The translations under genes were made by a program, and so were the position numbers. Below are positions 51,870-60,437 of a stretch of DNA of 64,000 nt, in pieces; the stretch's first letter is position 1, and every line of letters begins with the position of its first letter. Source of the DNA: Marinimicrobium koreense (GTDB lineage: Bacteria; Pseudomonadota; Gammaproteobacteria; Pseudomonadales; Cellvibrionaceae); contig NZ_RJUK01000002.1 in NCBI RefSeq assembly GCF_003762925.1, positions 248,001-312,000 on the forward strand, given 5' to 3'. Under the pieces are notes generated by a model. It was not told the DNA's origin and searched no databases. It was given only the letters and a program-made list of their open reading frames with translations.

Positions 51870-52716
51870 ATGAAAAAGGTTATCGAACGGATCACTTCAG
51901 GCCCGGGCCACTGGGTGGGCGACGGTTTCCCCGTGCGCTCGCTATTCAGCTACAGCAGTCACCCGAAGACGTTGAGCCCGTTTCTCTTGCTGGATTACGC
52001 AGGGCCACGGGGATTCTCTCCCACCAACAAGCCGCGCGGTGTCGGTCAGCACCCGCACCGTGGCTTTGAGACGGTCACCATCGTGTATGGGGGCGAAGTC
52101 GCTCACCGGGACAGCGTCGGCAATGGGGGCGTCATTGGCCCGGGTGATGTGCAGTGGATGACGGCAGGGGCCGGCATTCTGCACGAGGAGTTCCACAGCC
52201 CTGAGTTCACAGAATCAGGGGGAGAGCTGGAGATGGTGCAGTTGTGGGTCAACCTGCCGGCGAAGGACAAAATGGCCAAGCCGGGCTACCAGAGCATTAC
52301 CGCCTCGCAGATCCCGAGTGTAGCACTGCCCGACCAGGCCGGTTATGTGCGAGTCATCGCCGGTGACCACAACGGGACGGCCGGACCGGCGCAGACCTTC
52401 TCTACCATGAATGTCTGGGATGTCCGCCTGAACGCGGGGGCGAGCGCTTCGCTGAATGTTCCGGAAGGCTCTGCGCGGCACGGTGCAGGTCAATGGTGCC
52501 GACATTGCGCGGGACGCCGAGCTGGTGGTTCTGGAAACGGAAGGCACGGACATTCGTCTGGACGCCAACAATGAGGCGATCGTGCTGCTTTTGAGTGGCG
52601 AGCCCATTGAGGAGCCCATCGTCGGCTATGGCCCCTTTGTGATGAACACGGAGGAGGAAATCCGGCAGGCCATGCAGGACTTTCAACGCGGGGACTTCGG
52701 CCAGATCGCCGACTGA
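51870..52716 (+). pseudogene. Pirin-family gene with an internal frameshift
   Basis: Frame one runs from the ATG at 51870 (behind CGGAGG) and encodes the pirin N-terminal cupin (SPFLLLDYAGPRGF, GVGQHPHRGFETVTIVY, MTAGAGILHEEFHS). After SASLNVPEG it runs into unrelated residues. The correct C-terminal part (LRGTVQVNGADI, VLLLSGEPIEEPIVGYGPFVMN) continues in the +1 frame from about 52456-52475 to the stop at 52716. The join lacks six to eight residues usually found between the PEG turn and the next strand, so a deletion of about 20 bases rather than a single base change is likely. Pirins are cupin metal proteins, some with quercetinase activity. Confidence 0.88.
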
Positions 52717-52729
52717 CTCGCATCACCGC

Positions 52730-52753
52730 CCCACCGCCACGCGGTGGGTTTTT
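52730..52753 (+). terminator. Rho-independent terminator after the pirin gene
   Basis: CCCACCGC (52730-52737), a three-base loop and GCGGTGGG (52741-52748), then five T. It lies between the pirin and isochorismatase-family genes, so the second gene needs read-through or its own promoter. Confidence 0.8.
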
Positions 52754-52788
52754 GCCGGAGCTCCGGCGCTTTCATCAGGAGAATCACC

Positions 52789-53412
52789 ATGACCAAACCC
52801 TATGTACGCCTGAACAAAGACGATGCCGCCGTGCTGCTGGTGGATCACCAGACGGGCCTGTTGTCGCTAGTCCGGGACATTCAACCGGACACCTTCAAAA
52901 ACAACGTGCTGGCCCTGGCGGATCTGGCACAGTATTTCAACTTGCCGACAATTCTGACCACCAGTTTTGAGAACGGCCCCAACGGCCCACTGGTGCCCGA
53001 GCTGAAGGAAATTTTCCCTGAGGCACCGTTTATCGCCCGCCCCGGTCAGATCAACGCCTGGGATAACGAGGAGTTTCTTGAGGCGGTCAAGGCGACCGGA
53101 AAAAAACAGCTGATCATTGCAGGCGTGGTGACCGAAGTCTGCGTGGCCTTCCCGGTACTGTCCGCCCTGGCCGAAGGCTATGAAGTGTTTGTGATTACCG
53201 ATGCCTCCGGCACCTTTAATCCGATCACCCGCGATGCGGCCTGGGATCGCATGTCGTCCGCCGGCGCACAGTTGATGACGTGGTTTGGCGCGGCCTGTGA
53301 GTTGCACCGGGATTGGCGCAACGATGTGGAGGGGTTGGGGGCTTTGTTCTCCAGCCATATTCCGGATTATCGGAATCTGATCAACAGTTACAGTACGTTG
53401 GTCAGTAAGTAG
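52789..53412 (+). CDS. Isochorismatase-family (YcaC-like) hydrolase
   Basis: A 207-residue cysteine hydrolase of the isochorismatase/nicotinamidase superfamily, closest in layout to YcaC. The catalytic triad is visible: Asp in LLVDHQTGLLSLV, Lys in the central ATGKKQLIIAG region, and Cys in GVVTEVCVAFPVLSAL. YcaC-type proteins have unknown physiological substrates. The ATG at 52789 follows CAGGAGAATCACC; an open frame begins 15 codons earlier without similarity. The LysR-pirin-hydrolase order is a common gene neighbourhood, possibly linked to detoxification of aromatic or electrophilic compounds. Confidence 0.92.
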   Translation: MTKPYVRLNKDDAAVLLVDHQTGLLSLVRDIQPDTFKNNVLALADLAQYFNLPTILTTSFENGPNGPLVPELKEIFPEAPFIARPGQINAWDNEEFLEAVKATGKKQLIIAGVVTEVCVAFPVLSALAEGYEVFVITDASGTFNPITRDAAWDRMSSAGAQLMTWFGAACELHRDWRNDVEGLGALFSSHIPDYRNLINSYSTLVSK

Positions 53413-53455
53413 TAAGGGGGTATTTGGGCGGCCCTTCTGGCCACTTGAGCGTGGA

Positions 53456-53605
53456 GTCGGATTACGCCCCTTGCGGGGCTAATCCGACCTACGGGCTATC
53501 GGCTTGGGTAACGGCGGATGCGCCTCGCTTATCCGCCCTACGCAACCCCCGCAGTACCCGTAGGGCGGATCGGTCCGACGCTTCGGAGCCGTAGGCGCAT
53601 CCGCC
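53456..53605. repeat. Cluster of three REP-like palindromes
   Basis: Three palindromic units between convergent genes: 53456-53492 (GTCGGATTACGCC ... GGCTAATCCGACCTAC), 53513-53541 (GGCGGATGCGCC ... TTATCCGCCCTAC) and 53560-53605 (GTAGGGCGGAT ... GCATCCGCC, inverted). The first two units match the two types at 40274-40389. Such clustering is typical of REP/BIME elements. Confidence 0.85.
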
Positions 53606-53619
53606 GGAGTTAGATTGAA

Positions 53620-56600
53620 CTACTCTTCGCCATCCAGGGTTCGGATGTAGGTGACGACATCCTTTAAGGCCTGCTCATCCGGCAGGGTGTTGGCGAAGGT
53701 GGCCATTTGCTGGCCGAGCGGGTCGCGGGGGTCGCTGCCGCGGGCGCCGGAGCGGTAGTTCTGCAATTGGTTCAGCAGGTACCAGTCCGCCTGAACGGCG
53801 AGCGCTGGGGCGCCGAGTTCGCGATTGCCCTGACCTTGGACACCGTGGCATGAGGCACAGACGGCGTAATGCTGCTCACCGGCGCTCGCGTTGCCTTCGA
53901 CGGTGGCAACGGTTTCCCGTCTTTCCAGCTCGCTCAGGTAGCGCGACAGGTCGGCGATCGGACGAATGGGCTCTGACTCGCTTTTCAGAAACTCGAGCGC
54001 CGCACGCATCGACATACCATTCGGGTCCCGGAAGTGGGTGCCGCGCACACCGGCGTGGAATTTCTGCAACTGGGCCTGTGCATACCAGTTCTCGATGCCC
54101 GCGATGGGGGGTGCCGCCTGAGCGCGATCGCCGCCGGCGTCGCCACCATGGCAGCCTGCGCAGTGCTGCTGGTAAAGCGTCTCCCCTTTGGAGGCGCTAC
54201 TCCACTGCCGGAAGCTCGGTTCGAAACCGTGTTTTTTGTGATACTCGGCATAGGCCTCTTCTTCGACTTGCTCGAAGTTCAGGTCCAACCCGGGAGATCG
54301 CAGTTTGAGGGCCATCTGCGATTCGCTGTCCAGCTCGTCAACCACCGTTTGAAAAGCGGCCAGCTCGGCATCGCTGGGCTCTGCGCCGCGCTCGCGCCAG
54401 AGATCCAGCACTGCCAGACTCATCAACCCGAGGCGTCCGGCGGGCAGCGTCGTCCAGCCCTTCAGAGTGTCGGTCAGATCGTCCGCTTCCTCAGCCAGAA
54501 AACGTTTGGCCAGCAGGTACTCGGGCGTGCGTTCGGGGCTTTCAAAGTTTTCCAGAAAGCGACCCTGCACGGTAATGTCCGAATCATTCAACGCCTGCCA
54601 GTAATAAGTGTCGTTATTCAACGCCGCGAGACTGAACGCCTGAGCGCTCCACTCATCGACCGGCAGCTCGGTGCGCAAACGCAACAACTGCTCGCCAGCC
54701 TGATCCGATGGGGCACGCTCGGACAGAGCCAACATTGCCCAAAGCCGTGCGCGCGGTTCTTCATCGTCAAGAGACTCGGACGCCAGCGCCAGATCCGCAG
54801 GCGTGGCGCTTTCGACCAATGCCTGTACCGCGTTCTTGCGGGTGGCGCCGGAAGGATGGTGCAAGGCGTTACGTACGGCCGTGTCCGACGCCTCGTCGGT
54901 GACGGTAAACGCGCCCAGGCCATGTAACGTCCAGATGGCATGAATCGAAGCCACATCCAGGCCCAGTGAATCACGATCCGGGTTGCCGGTCAGTATGGCA
55001 CGCAAGGCCGGTATGGCATCGGTGCGCTGTTCGGTGACCAACAGGCGCTGGGCGGTCATGCGCCAGAACATGTTGTCGTTGGACAGGGTATCCACCAATG
55101 TTTCAGTGTCGGCATCGCTCAGATCCAACGGCTCATACTCGGGCGCGTCTTTGGCCACCAACCGGTATATCCGGCCCCGCTCCCGGTCCCGCAGCGGGTT
55201 GACGTGGGCATTACCTTTACCTTCTTCGGCATCAAAACCCGCCGATTCTTTGGACGGAATCGGGTTGTGCTGGATGATGAAGTTGTACCAGTCGGCAACC
55301 CACAAGTGGCCGTCGGGGCCCACGTCCATCTGCACCGGCGAGAGCCACTCATCGGTACTGCTCAGAATCGAGCCACGGTTTTTGGCTTTGTACCCGACGC
55401 TATCGGGTTGCGCGTCGATAAAAAACTGACCGAGCAGATGTGCGGTGGGCTCGCCCATAAAGGCGCCGCGATTCCAGAATTTTTCCGGGAAGGTTCGCGC
55501 CGTGTAGAGGCTCAGCCCGGAACCGGCGGTGTAGCGGCCGTGAAAGTCCACCTGGAGGAAGTTATAGGTAGAGGGGAAGATGTTGGGAAAGTCGTAAGCC
55601 TGGGCCGCCAGCCCGGGAACCACGTCTTCATCTTTACCGTAAACGTAGCTGCGCCACAAAGGCACGTGGAAAACCGGCGCATTATTGGCGGTGGAGCCGA
55701 ACACCTCGAAGTCTTCACTGAACGACAGGCCCCAGGTGTTGTTATTGAACTGGCCGATCGGCTCGATATCGGTGCCATCCAGGTTCATCCGGTAGACGCC
55801 ATTCTGGAAGGATTCACCGTTTTCATCTTCCGGTGCTTCAGAGTAGCCGACCGCGCCCCAAAGGCGATTGTCGTGGCCGTATTTCAGGTTCGATGGCCCG
55901 GCGTGAGTGTCCCGGGTGCCCCATCCGGTGTTGAGCACTTCGCGTACATCGGCCTTGCCATCGCCATCGGTGTCTTTCAGAAACAGGAAGTCCGGCGCCT
56001 GGGATACCACAAAACCGCCGTTGAGCGGGGTGATGCTGGTCGGCACGCTCAGCTCGTCGGCAAACACTTCGCAGCCATTGGCCCGGCCGTCGCCGTCGGT
56101 ATCGACACACATACTGATACGATCATTGCCTCGGCCGTCTTCCGCCTGATTGTTGGGGTAGTCGACGGACTCCAGTACGAACAGGCGGCCCTGCTCATCC
56201 CAGGTAAAGGCGATGGGGTTGACGATATCCGGCTCACTGACAAACAACTGCAGCTCAAAGCCTTCCGGCACCATGGTCAGGGCCATGGAGTCTTCCACGC
56301 TGAACGCTTTCTGGAATTTGGGGGCTGGCTCAATACGACGGTAGTTGGGAATGGTACCCGCTTCTTCATAGGAGGCTTCGGGCAAGGTTTCTACCAGCGC
56401 GCGGTTGGCTTCACGCTTTTCCTCGCCCACAGCCCAGAGGATGCCACGAATCAGCAGGTCGTGAAATTCAGGCTGACCCCAGGTGCGCTCGTCGTGACCA
56501 TAGGCGGTGTAGAACACCCGGCCTTCACCCTGCTCACGGGTCCAGGTCCAGGGCTCTTCCTCACGCTGCATCAGCACGGTACGGTTTTCTTCGTTGTGAT

Positions 56601-57189
56601 CGGCGTGAACGTAGGTTTCATCCCAGGTTTCAAAGGTCTGAAAACCTTTCATGATCGGATGGTTTTCCTGCCCGGGTACGATGGTCGCGGTGAACTCACC
56701 GGCTCCATGACTCTTGAAGCGCCCACCGACCAGGTCGACAAAGGCGTCGGAGTGACCGAAGCAGGCGCTGGCACTGTGGACGGGCAGGAACGCCCCACCC
56801 TCTTCCACGAAACTCAGCAGTGCCTCTTCCCGCTCGGGGGACAGTTCGTTGTAGTTGGCGTACAACATGACCGCATCCACATCGGCCAGCCCCTCTTCGC
56901 TCAACCGATCCAGATCTTCCACATACTCCATAAAGATCTTTTCACGGCCCAGAGACTGATTGAACAGGGGCGCGTTGCGGTAGGACATGTGAATGCCATC
57001 GCCTTCGCGGTGGCCATGACCAATGAACAGCAGATTGATCACGCCGTCTTGCGACGCCTCAGTATTGCTGGCGACCGATGCATCGCGATCGTCGCTTGAG
57101 CAACCGATGGTCGGCAGCAACAACGCCGACAGGATGACCGTTCCCAGCCGGGACCGCCACGCAGCCCATTGTCGTTCGAATTTATTCAT
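53620..57189 (-). CDS. ThuA / PVC-type propeller / HEAT / di-heme cytochrome c lipoprotein
   Basis: An 1189-residue lipoprotein (lipobox TIGC near residue 30). In order: a ThuA-like glutamine-amidotransferase-fold domain (about 50-260: LLFIGHGHREGDGIHMSYRN); a glucose/sorbosone-dehydrogenase-like propeller of the PVC type (about 300-680: VPEGFELQLFVSEPDIVNP, DTDGDGKADVREVL); HEAT-like helices (about 690-950); and two cytochrome c domains with CxxCH at about residues 1010 (CAGCH) and 1109 (CASCH). It is predicted to oxidise a sugar or related compound in the periplasm and pass electrons through the hemes. This architecture is common in Planctomycetes, Verrucomicrobia and Bacteroidetes, and less so in gammaproteobacteria. 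Confidence 0.9.
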   Translation of the reverse strand: MNKFERQWAAWRSRLGTVILSALLLPTIGCSSDDRDASVASNTEASQDGVINLLFIGHGHREGDGIHMSYRNAPLFNQSLGREKIFMEYVEDLDRLSEEGLADVDAVMLYANYNELSPEREEALLSFVEEGGAFLPVHSASACFGHSDAFVDLVGGRFKSHGAGEFTATIVPGQENHPIMKGFQTFETWDETYVHADHNEENRTVLMQREEEPWTWTREQGEGRVFYTAYGHDERTWGQPEFHDLLIRGILWAVGEEKREANRALVETLPEASYEEAGTIPNYRRIEPAPKFQKAFSVEDSMALTMVPEGFELQLFVSEPDIVNPIAFTWDEQGRLFVLESVDYPNNQAEDGRGNDRISMCVDTDGDGRANGCEVFADELSVPTSITPLNGGFVVSQAPDFLFLKDTDGDGKADVREVLNTGWGTRDTHAGPSNLKYGHDNRLWGAVGYSEAPEDENGESFQNGVYRMNLDGTDIEPIGQFNNNTWGLSFSEDFEVFGSTANNAPVFHVPLWRSYVYGKDEDVVPGLAAQAYDFPNIFPSTYNFLQVDFHGRYTAGSGLSLYTARTFPEKFWNRGAFMGEPTAHLLGQFFIDAQPDSVGYKAKNRGSILSSTDEWLSPVQMDVGPDGHLWVADWYNFIIQHNPIPSKESAGFDAEEGKGNAHVNPLRDRERGRIYRLVAKDAPEYEPLDLSDADTETLVDTLSNDNMFWRMTAQRLLVTEQRTDAIPALRAILTGNPDRDSLGLDVASIHAIWTLHGLGAFTVTDEASDTAVRNALHHPSGATRKNAVQALVESATPADLALASESLDDEEPRARLWAMLALSERAPSDQAGEQLLRLRTELPVDEWSAQAFSLAALNNDTYYWQALNDSDITVQGRFLENFESPERTPEYLLAKRFLAEEADDLTDTLKGWTTLPAGRLGLMSLAVLDLWRERGAEPSDAELAAFQTVVDELDSESQMALKLRSPGLDLNFEQVEEEAYAEYHKKHGFEPSFRQWSSASKGETLYQQHCAGCHGGDAGGDRAQAAPPIAGIENWYAQAQLQKFHAGVRGTHFRDPNGMSMRAALEFLKSESEPIRPIADLSRYLSELERRETVATVEGNASAGEQHYAVCASCHGVQGQGNRELGAPALAVQADWYLLNQLQNYRSGARGSDPRDPLGQQMATFANTLPDEQALKDVVTYIRTLDGEE

Positions 57190-57297
57190 ATTATTACCGC
57201 TATTTCACAGTGTTGGTATCTGGCTGCCCGGCGTTTGACCACCGCCGGGCAAGCCGGTCTCTATGGATTATTGTTTTTCTGGGTTCTCGATGAGGCG

Positions 57298-58428
57298 CTA
57301 CTCCACCTCAAGCGCAAACGCCGGCATGGTTTTCACTTCGCCACCGGCCATGGCGGATTCGTGGGCCAGAATACCCACACAGGTAATGTTGGCGGACTCC
57401 ACCACATTGGGGTAGGCGTTGTAGCCTTCGAGCACGGCGCGGATAAAGTTGTGCACCAGGTGCGGGTGAGAACCGCCGTGACCACCACCCTGGGTGAAGC
57501 TCAGGTGTTCGTGCTCTTCATCGTACACACCCTGACCGGTGAAGGACTGAATTTCTTCCGGCAACAGGTGAGCGTAATCCGGCACCTTGACGCGCTCGGG
57601 CACTTCCGGCTCGGGTTTGCCCCGGGTGTGCATGACCGGATCTTCACCTTCAATCAACGGCCACTCATAGGATTTCTCTGAACCGTACACATCGAAGCTC
57701 TCGCGATATTGGCGGGCGGTGTCGTACAGGGAGCGATAGATGCGGGCGCCCACGTCCGAGTCCTGCATCTGGATGTGGCAGGATTCGATGGCGAAGGGCG
57801 AGCCGTAAATGCCGGCAAACTCGTCACGGATTTTACCGGAACCGATGCACTGCACCTGGCTGGCCAGCTTGCGCTGCAAACCGAGCACTGGACCGACGCA
57901 ATGCGTGGCGTAGTGCATGGGCGGCATCCCCTCCCAATAGCTGGGCCAACCGTCCATATCCTGCTGGTGACTCGCCTGCAGGAACTGGATGCGCCCCAGA
58001 TCGCCACGGTCGTACATTTCCTTCACAAACAGATACTCGCGGCTGTAAACCACGGTTTCCATCATCATGTAAACCTTGCCGCTGGCTTTGGTGGCTTTCA
58101 CGATGCGCTCACAATCTTCCACGCTGGTGGCCATCGGAACCGTACAGGCCACATGCTTGCCCGCTTCCAGGGCCATGATGCTGTGCTTGGCGTGATCGCC
58201 AATCGGGGTGTTGATGTGCACCGCGTCCACATTGGGGTCGGCCAGCATGTCTTCATAGGTGGTGTAGCGTCCGCCGGCGGGCACATCGAACTTGTCCGCC
58301 AGCTCGTTGAGGCTCGCTTCATTGCGCTGGCACAGGGCCACGACTTCGGCATTCGGGTGCGCCTGATAAATGGGGATGAACTCGGCACCAAAGCCCAGTC
58401 CGACCAGTCCTACTTTCAACTTGCTCAT
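57298..58428 (-). CDS. Gfo/Idh/MocA-family oxidoreductase lacking the EKP lysine
   Basis: A 376-residue NAD(P)-dependent oxidoreductase. The N-terminal Rossmann fold has the dinucleotide loop VGLVGLGFGAEF (about 6-17) and INTPIGDHAKHSIMALEAGKHV, followed by CTVPMATS where the family usually reads CEKPxA; the catalytic-type lysine position is Val97. The C-terminal alpha/beta domain follows (about 125-350, DRGDLGRIQFLQ). Gfo/Idh/MocA enzymes oxidise or reduce sugar hydroxyls and may also act on 3-keto sugars. The ATG at 58428 is chosen for its AGGAG spacing. It lies between the PVC lipoprotein and the epimerase-like gene. Confidence 0.92.
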   Translation of the reverse strand: MSKLKVGLVGLGFGAEFIPIYQAHPNAEVVALCQRNEASLNELADKFDVPAGGRYTTYEDMLADPNVDAVHINTPIGDHAKHSIMALEAGKHVACTVPMATSVEDCERIVKATKASGKVYMMMETVVYSREYLFVKEMYDRGDLGRIQFLQASHQQDMDGWPSYWEGMPPMHYATHCVGPVLGLQRKLASQVQCIGSGKIRDEFAGIYGSPFAIESCHIQMQDSDVGARIYRSLYDTARQYRESFDVYGSEKSYEWPLIEGEDPVMHTRGKPEPEVPERVKVPDYAHLLPEEIQSFTGQGVYDEEHEHLSFTQGGGHGGSHPHLVHNFIRAVLEGYNAYPNVVESANITCVGILAHESAMAGGEVKTMPAFALEVE

Positions 58429-58508
58429 AATCACTCTCCTGTCTAATGCTGTTACTCAGAATGTCGTTGCAAATTCGTCATGCGCCGAGTGGTTTCAACC
58501 TGAACCTT

Positions 58509-58535
58509 CAGGTGCGCTTCGCTTACCTGACCTAC
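58509..58535. repeat. REP-like palindrome
   Basis: CAGGTGCGCTTCGCTTACCTG followed by ACCTAC, spoken here as CAGGTGCGC / GCTTACCTG around TTC. The layout and the trailing CCTAC resemble the elements at 40274 and 53513, but the outer stem differs (AGGT in place of GGAT). It lies between two same-strand genes. Confidence 0.65.
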
Positions 58536-58583
58536 GCGGCGCGGATTGCTCGTTCTCTTTAACGTAGCGTCAGGTCATCAGAA

Positions 58584-59435
58584 TCAGATGTGTGCCCACC
58601 AGTCGCGCAGGAAGGCGATCCCCCGGCGGGCGAATTCGTCCTGGCTGGGAGCAAAGCGGCGCCAGATGCATACCGCCTCGGCGAGACTGGACGCGTCCGG
58701 TGAAAAGCTCTCGATCGACAGTTTGCCGTCATAGCCCACGCTGCGCAGCCCCTCGCGCAGCCCGGCCCAGTCGCTGTTGCCCTCGCCGGGAACACCCCGG
58801 TGACTGTCGGACACCTGCACATGCACCAACTGGTCACCGCACTGACGGACCGCGTCGCGGAAATCGGTTTCTTCGATATTCATATGAAAGCTGTCCAGGG
58901 CGATGCCCAGATGCGGGCTGTGCACATCGGCCAGCATGCGCTGGGCGTCGGCCACAGTGCAGACCATATCGGTCTCGAACCGGTTGAGCGGCTCAAGGCC
59001 CAGCCGGACGCCGTGTTCACCGGCGGTGCGGGACAATTCTGTGAGGCTGGCGACGGACCGCTCCCACTCCGCCTGACGCAGCGCCTCGGTCGACAATCTT
59101 GGCTTGGCAACGGGGGCGTACAGGGGGCCGACCAGTACCTCCGATTCCAGGCCCTCGGCCAGTTTCAGGCAGGAACCGAAGTAATCGAGGGCTTTTCGCC
59201 GAATGGCCGGGTCTTCGGCGCTCAGGTCGCGCTCGCCCACCACCGCCGTACAGACCACCGCATCGAGGCCCAGATCACGCAGCACGGGCCGAAGTTCATC
59301 CACCGCATAGTGCTCGGGGTCTTCAACCGGAAACTCGACAAAGTCGAAGCCCATACCGGCGATCTTCTCCAGAAGCTCCACCTGATCACTGGTAAAGGGC
59401 GATGTCCAAAGCCAGGTGCTGGCGCCAAATTGCAT
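58584..59435 (-). CDS. Sugar isomerase/epimerase TIM-barrel protein (Hyi / tagatose-3-epimerase-like)
   Basis: A 283-residue AP-endonuclease-2-like TIM barrel. The metal-binding set can be placed from family spacing: E148 (LGLEPLNRFETD), D181 (GIALDSFHMNIEE), Q207 (LVHVQVSDSHRG) and E242 (LSIESF). D-tagatose/psicose 3-epimerases normally have His at the third place, while hydroxypyruvate isomerase (Hyi) has Gln, so this enzyme has mixed features. It should act on a ketose or keto-acid in the cytosol. The ATG at 59435 has GGGGAG at good distance; an ATG five codons earlier has none. It is in the same direction as the Gfo/Idh/MocA gene, about 155 bases upstream of it. Confidence 0.88.
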   Translation of the reverse strand: MQFGASTWLWTSPFTSDQVELLEKIAGMGFDFVEFPVEDPEHYAVDELRPVLRDLGLDAVVCTAVVGERDLSAEDPAIRRKALDYFGSCLKLAEGLESEVLVGPLYAPVAKPRLSTEALRQAEWERSVASLTELSRTAGEHGVRLGLEPLNRFETDMVCTVADAQRMLADVHSPHLGIALDSFHMNIEETDFRDAVRQCGDQLVHVQVSDSHRGVPGEGNSDWAGLREGLRSVGYDGKLSIESFSPDASSLAEAVCIWRRFAPSQDEFARRGIAFLRDWWAHI

Positions 59436-59537
59436 AGCGGTACTCCCCATTCATTAGATTTATTACTGGGACTCATGCTAGCGCTATTGAACAGCCGCGG
59501 CTTGTACCTTGTCGTAAAAAAATTGTATTATTTCGAC

Positions 59538-60278
59538 ATGAAAGAACTGGACCCCTGGCTTGCTCAGCTCGACCCCCGATACTCCGCAGGGCGGATTTTC
59601 GAGTTTATGCCGAGCGTGCTCTACTTCGTCAAAGACCGCGAAGGGCACATCATGACGGGCAACCAGGCCTTTGCCGAGCGCTGCGGCTGCGCTTCCGCCG
59701 ACGAGCTGTACGGCCGCCGGGATGACACTCTGTTTCCGCTGTATATGGTGGAAAAATTTCGGCGCGATGATGCGACCGTTTTTGCGACCGCCGAGCCGCT
59801 GCACGATCTGATTGAGCTTTTCCCGACCCGCGAGGGCCTACCGGAGTGGTGCGTCACCCACAAGGTGCCGCTGTTCGACCGCGAAGGCGGTGTGGTCGGG
59901 CTGTGCGGTATCGTGCAAAGCTACGAGCGCATGCACGATCACCCCGAGCTGCCGGTTTTTAAAGTGGTGGAACACATCCGCTCTCACTACGCCCAGCGCT
60001 TGAACATCCCCGAGATTGCCGAACAGTTCGGCTTTTCCCAGCGCCAGCTGGAGCGACGCTTTATGGAGACCTTTGGGGCGAGCCCGCGGGAGTATATTAT
60101 CCGACTGCGGATCCTGATCGCCTGCGAGCACCTGCGCACGAGCAAGGCCCCCATTTCCGATGTGGCGCTGGACTGCGGGTTTTACGATCACAGCAGCTTC
60201 ATTCGCCACTTCAAACGGATGCTGGGCGCGACGCCGCTGGCTTATCGCAAGCACCACAATGGATCCGCCGCACTGTAA
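59538..60278 (+). CDS. PAS-domain AraC-family transcriptional regulator
   Basis: A 246-residue regulator with an N-terminal PAS domain (about 20-135: FEFMPSVLYFVKDREGHI, TGNQAFAERCG, CVTHKVPLFDREGGVVGL) and a C-terminal AraC double helix-turn-helix (about 148-243: LNIPEIAEQFGFSQRQLERR, ISDVALDCGFYDHSSFIRHF). Most AraC sugar regulators have a cupin sensor; a PAS sensor suggests a different ligand or a redox/oxygen signal. I chose the ATG at 59538 where the PAS domain begins; an in-frame ATG at 59475 adds a hydrophobic stretch. It is divergent from the epimerase gene and likely controls the 53620-59435 set. Confidence 0.88.
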   Translation: MKELDPWLAQLDPRYSAGRIFEFMPSVLYFVKDREGHIMTGNQAFAERCGCASADELYGRRDDTLFPLYMVEKFRRDDATVFATAEPLHDLIELFPTREGLPEWCVTHKVPLFDREGGVVGLCGIVQSYERMHDHPELPVFKVVEHIRSHYAQRLNIPEIAEQFGFSQRQLERRFMETFGASPREYIIRLRILIACEHLRTSKAPISDVALDCGFYDHSSFIRHFKRMLGATPLAYRKHHNGSAAL

Positions 60279-60284
60279 TACGCG

Positions 60285-60308
60285 CACCGGGTAGATACCG
60301 GATTTTTT
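60285..60308 (+). terminator. Possible weak terminator after the AraC gene
   Basis: ACCGG (60286-60290) and CCGG (60298-60301) form a short stem close after the AraC stop, followed by six T. The stem is short, so the call is tentative. Confidence 0.45.
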
Positions 60309-60437
60309 ATAGCGAATCAGTGGTTCAAACCTCGGGAATATTTCCAATTCGTCTTTGCTGGCGTAATCACCGCGAACTAGGCTTACAGTGAAAGTGGGAA
60401 TGATTCTACTTTCTCATGGATCAAGGAGATCAAGCCT

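Noticed and set aside
55204-57099. 631-codon plus-strand ORF opposite the PVC lipoprotein
   Set aside because: Antisense shadow; no start signals or family features.
58800-59537. Long N-terminal extension of the AraC-family frame
   Set aside because: It runs antisense through the epimerase gene; the PAS domain begins at 59538.
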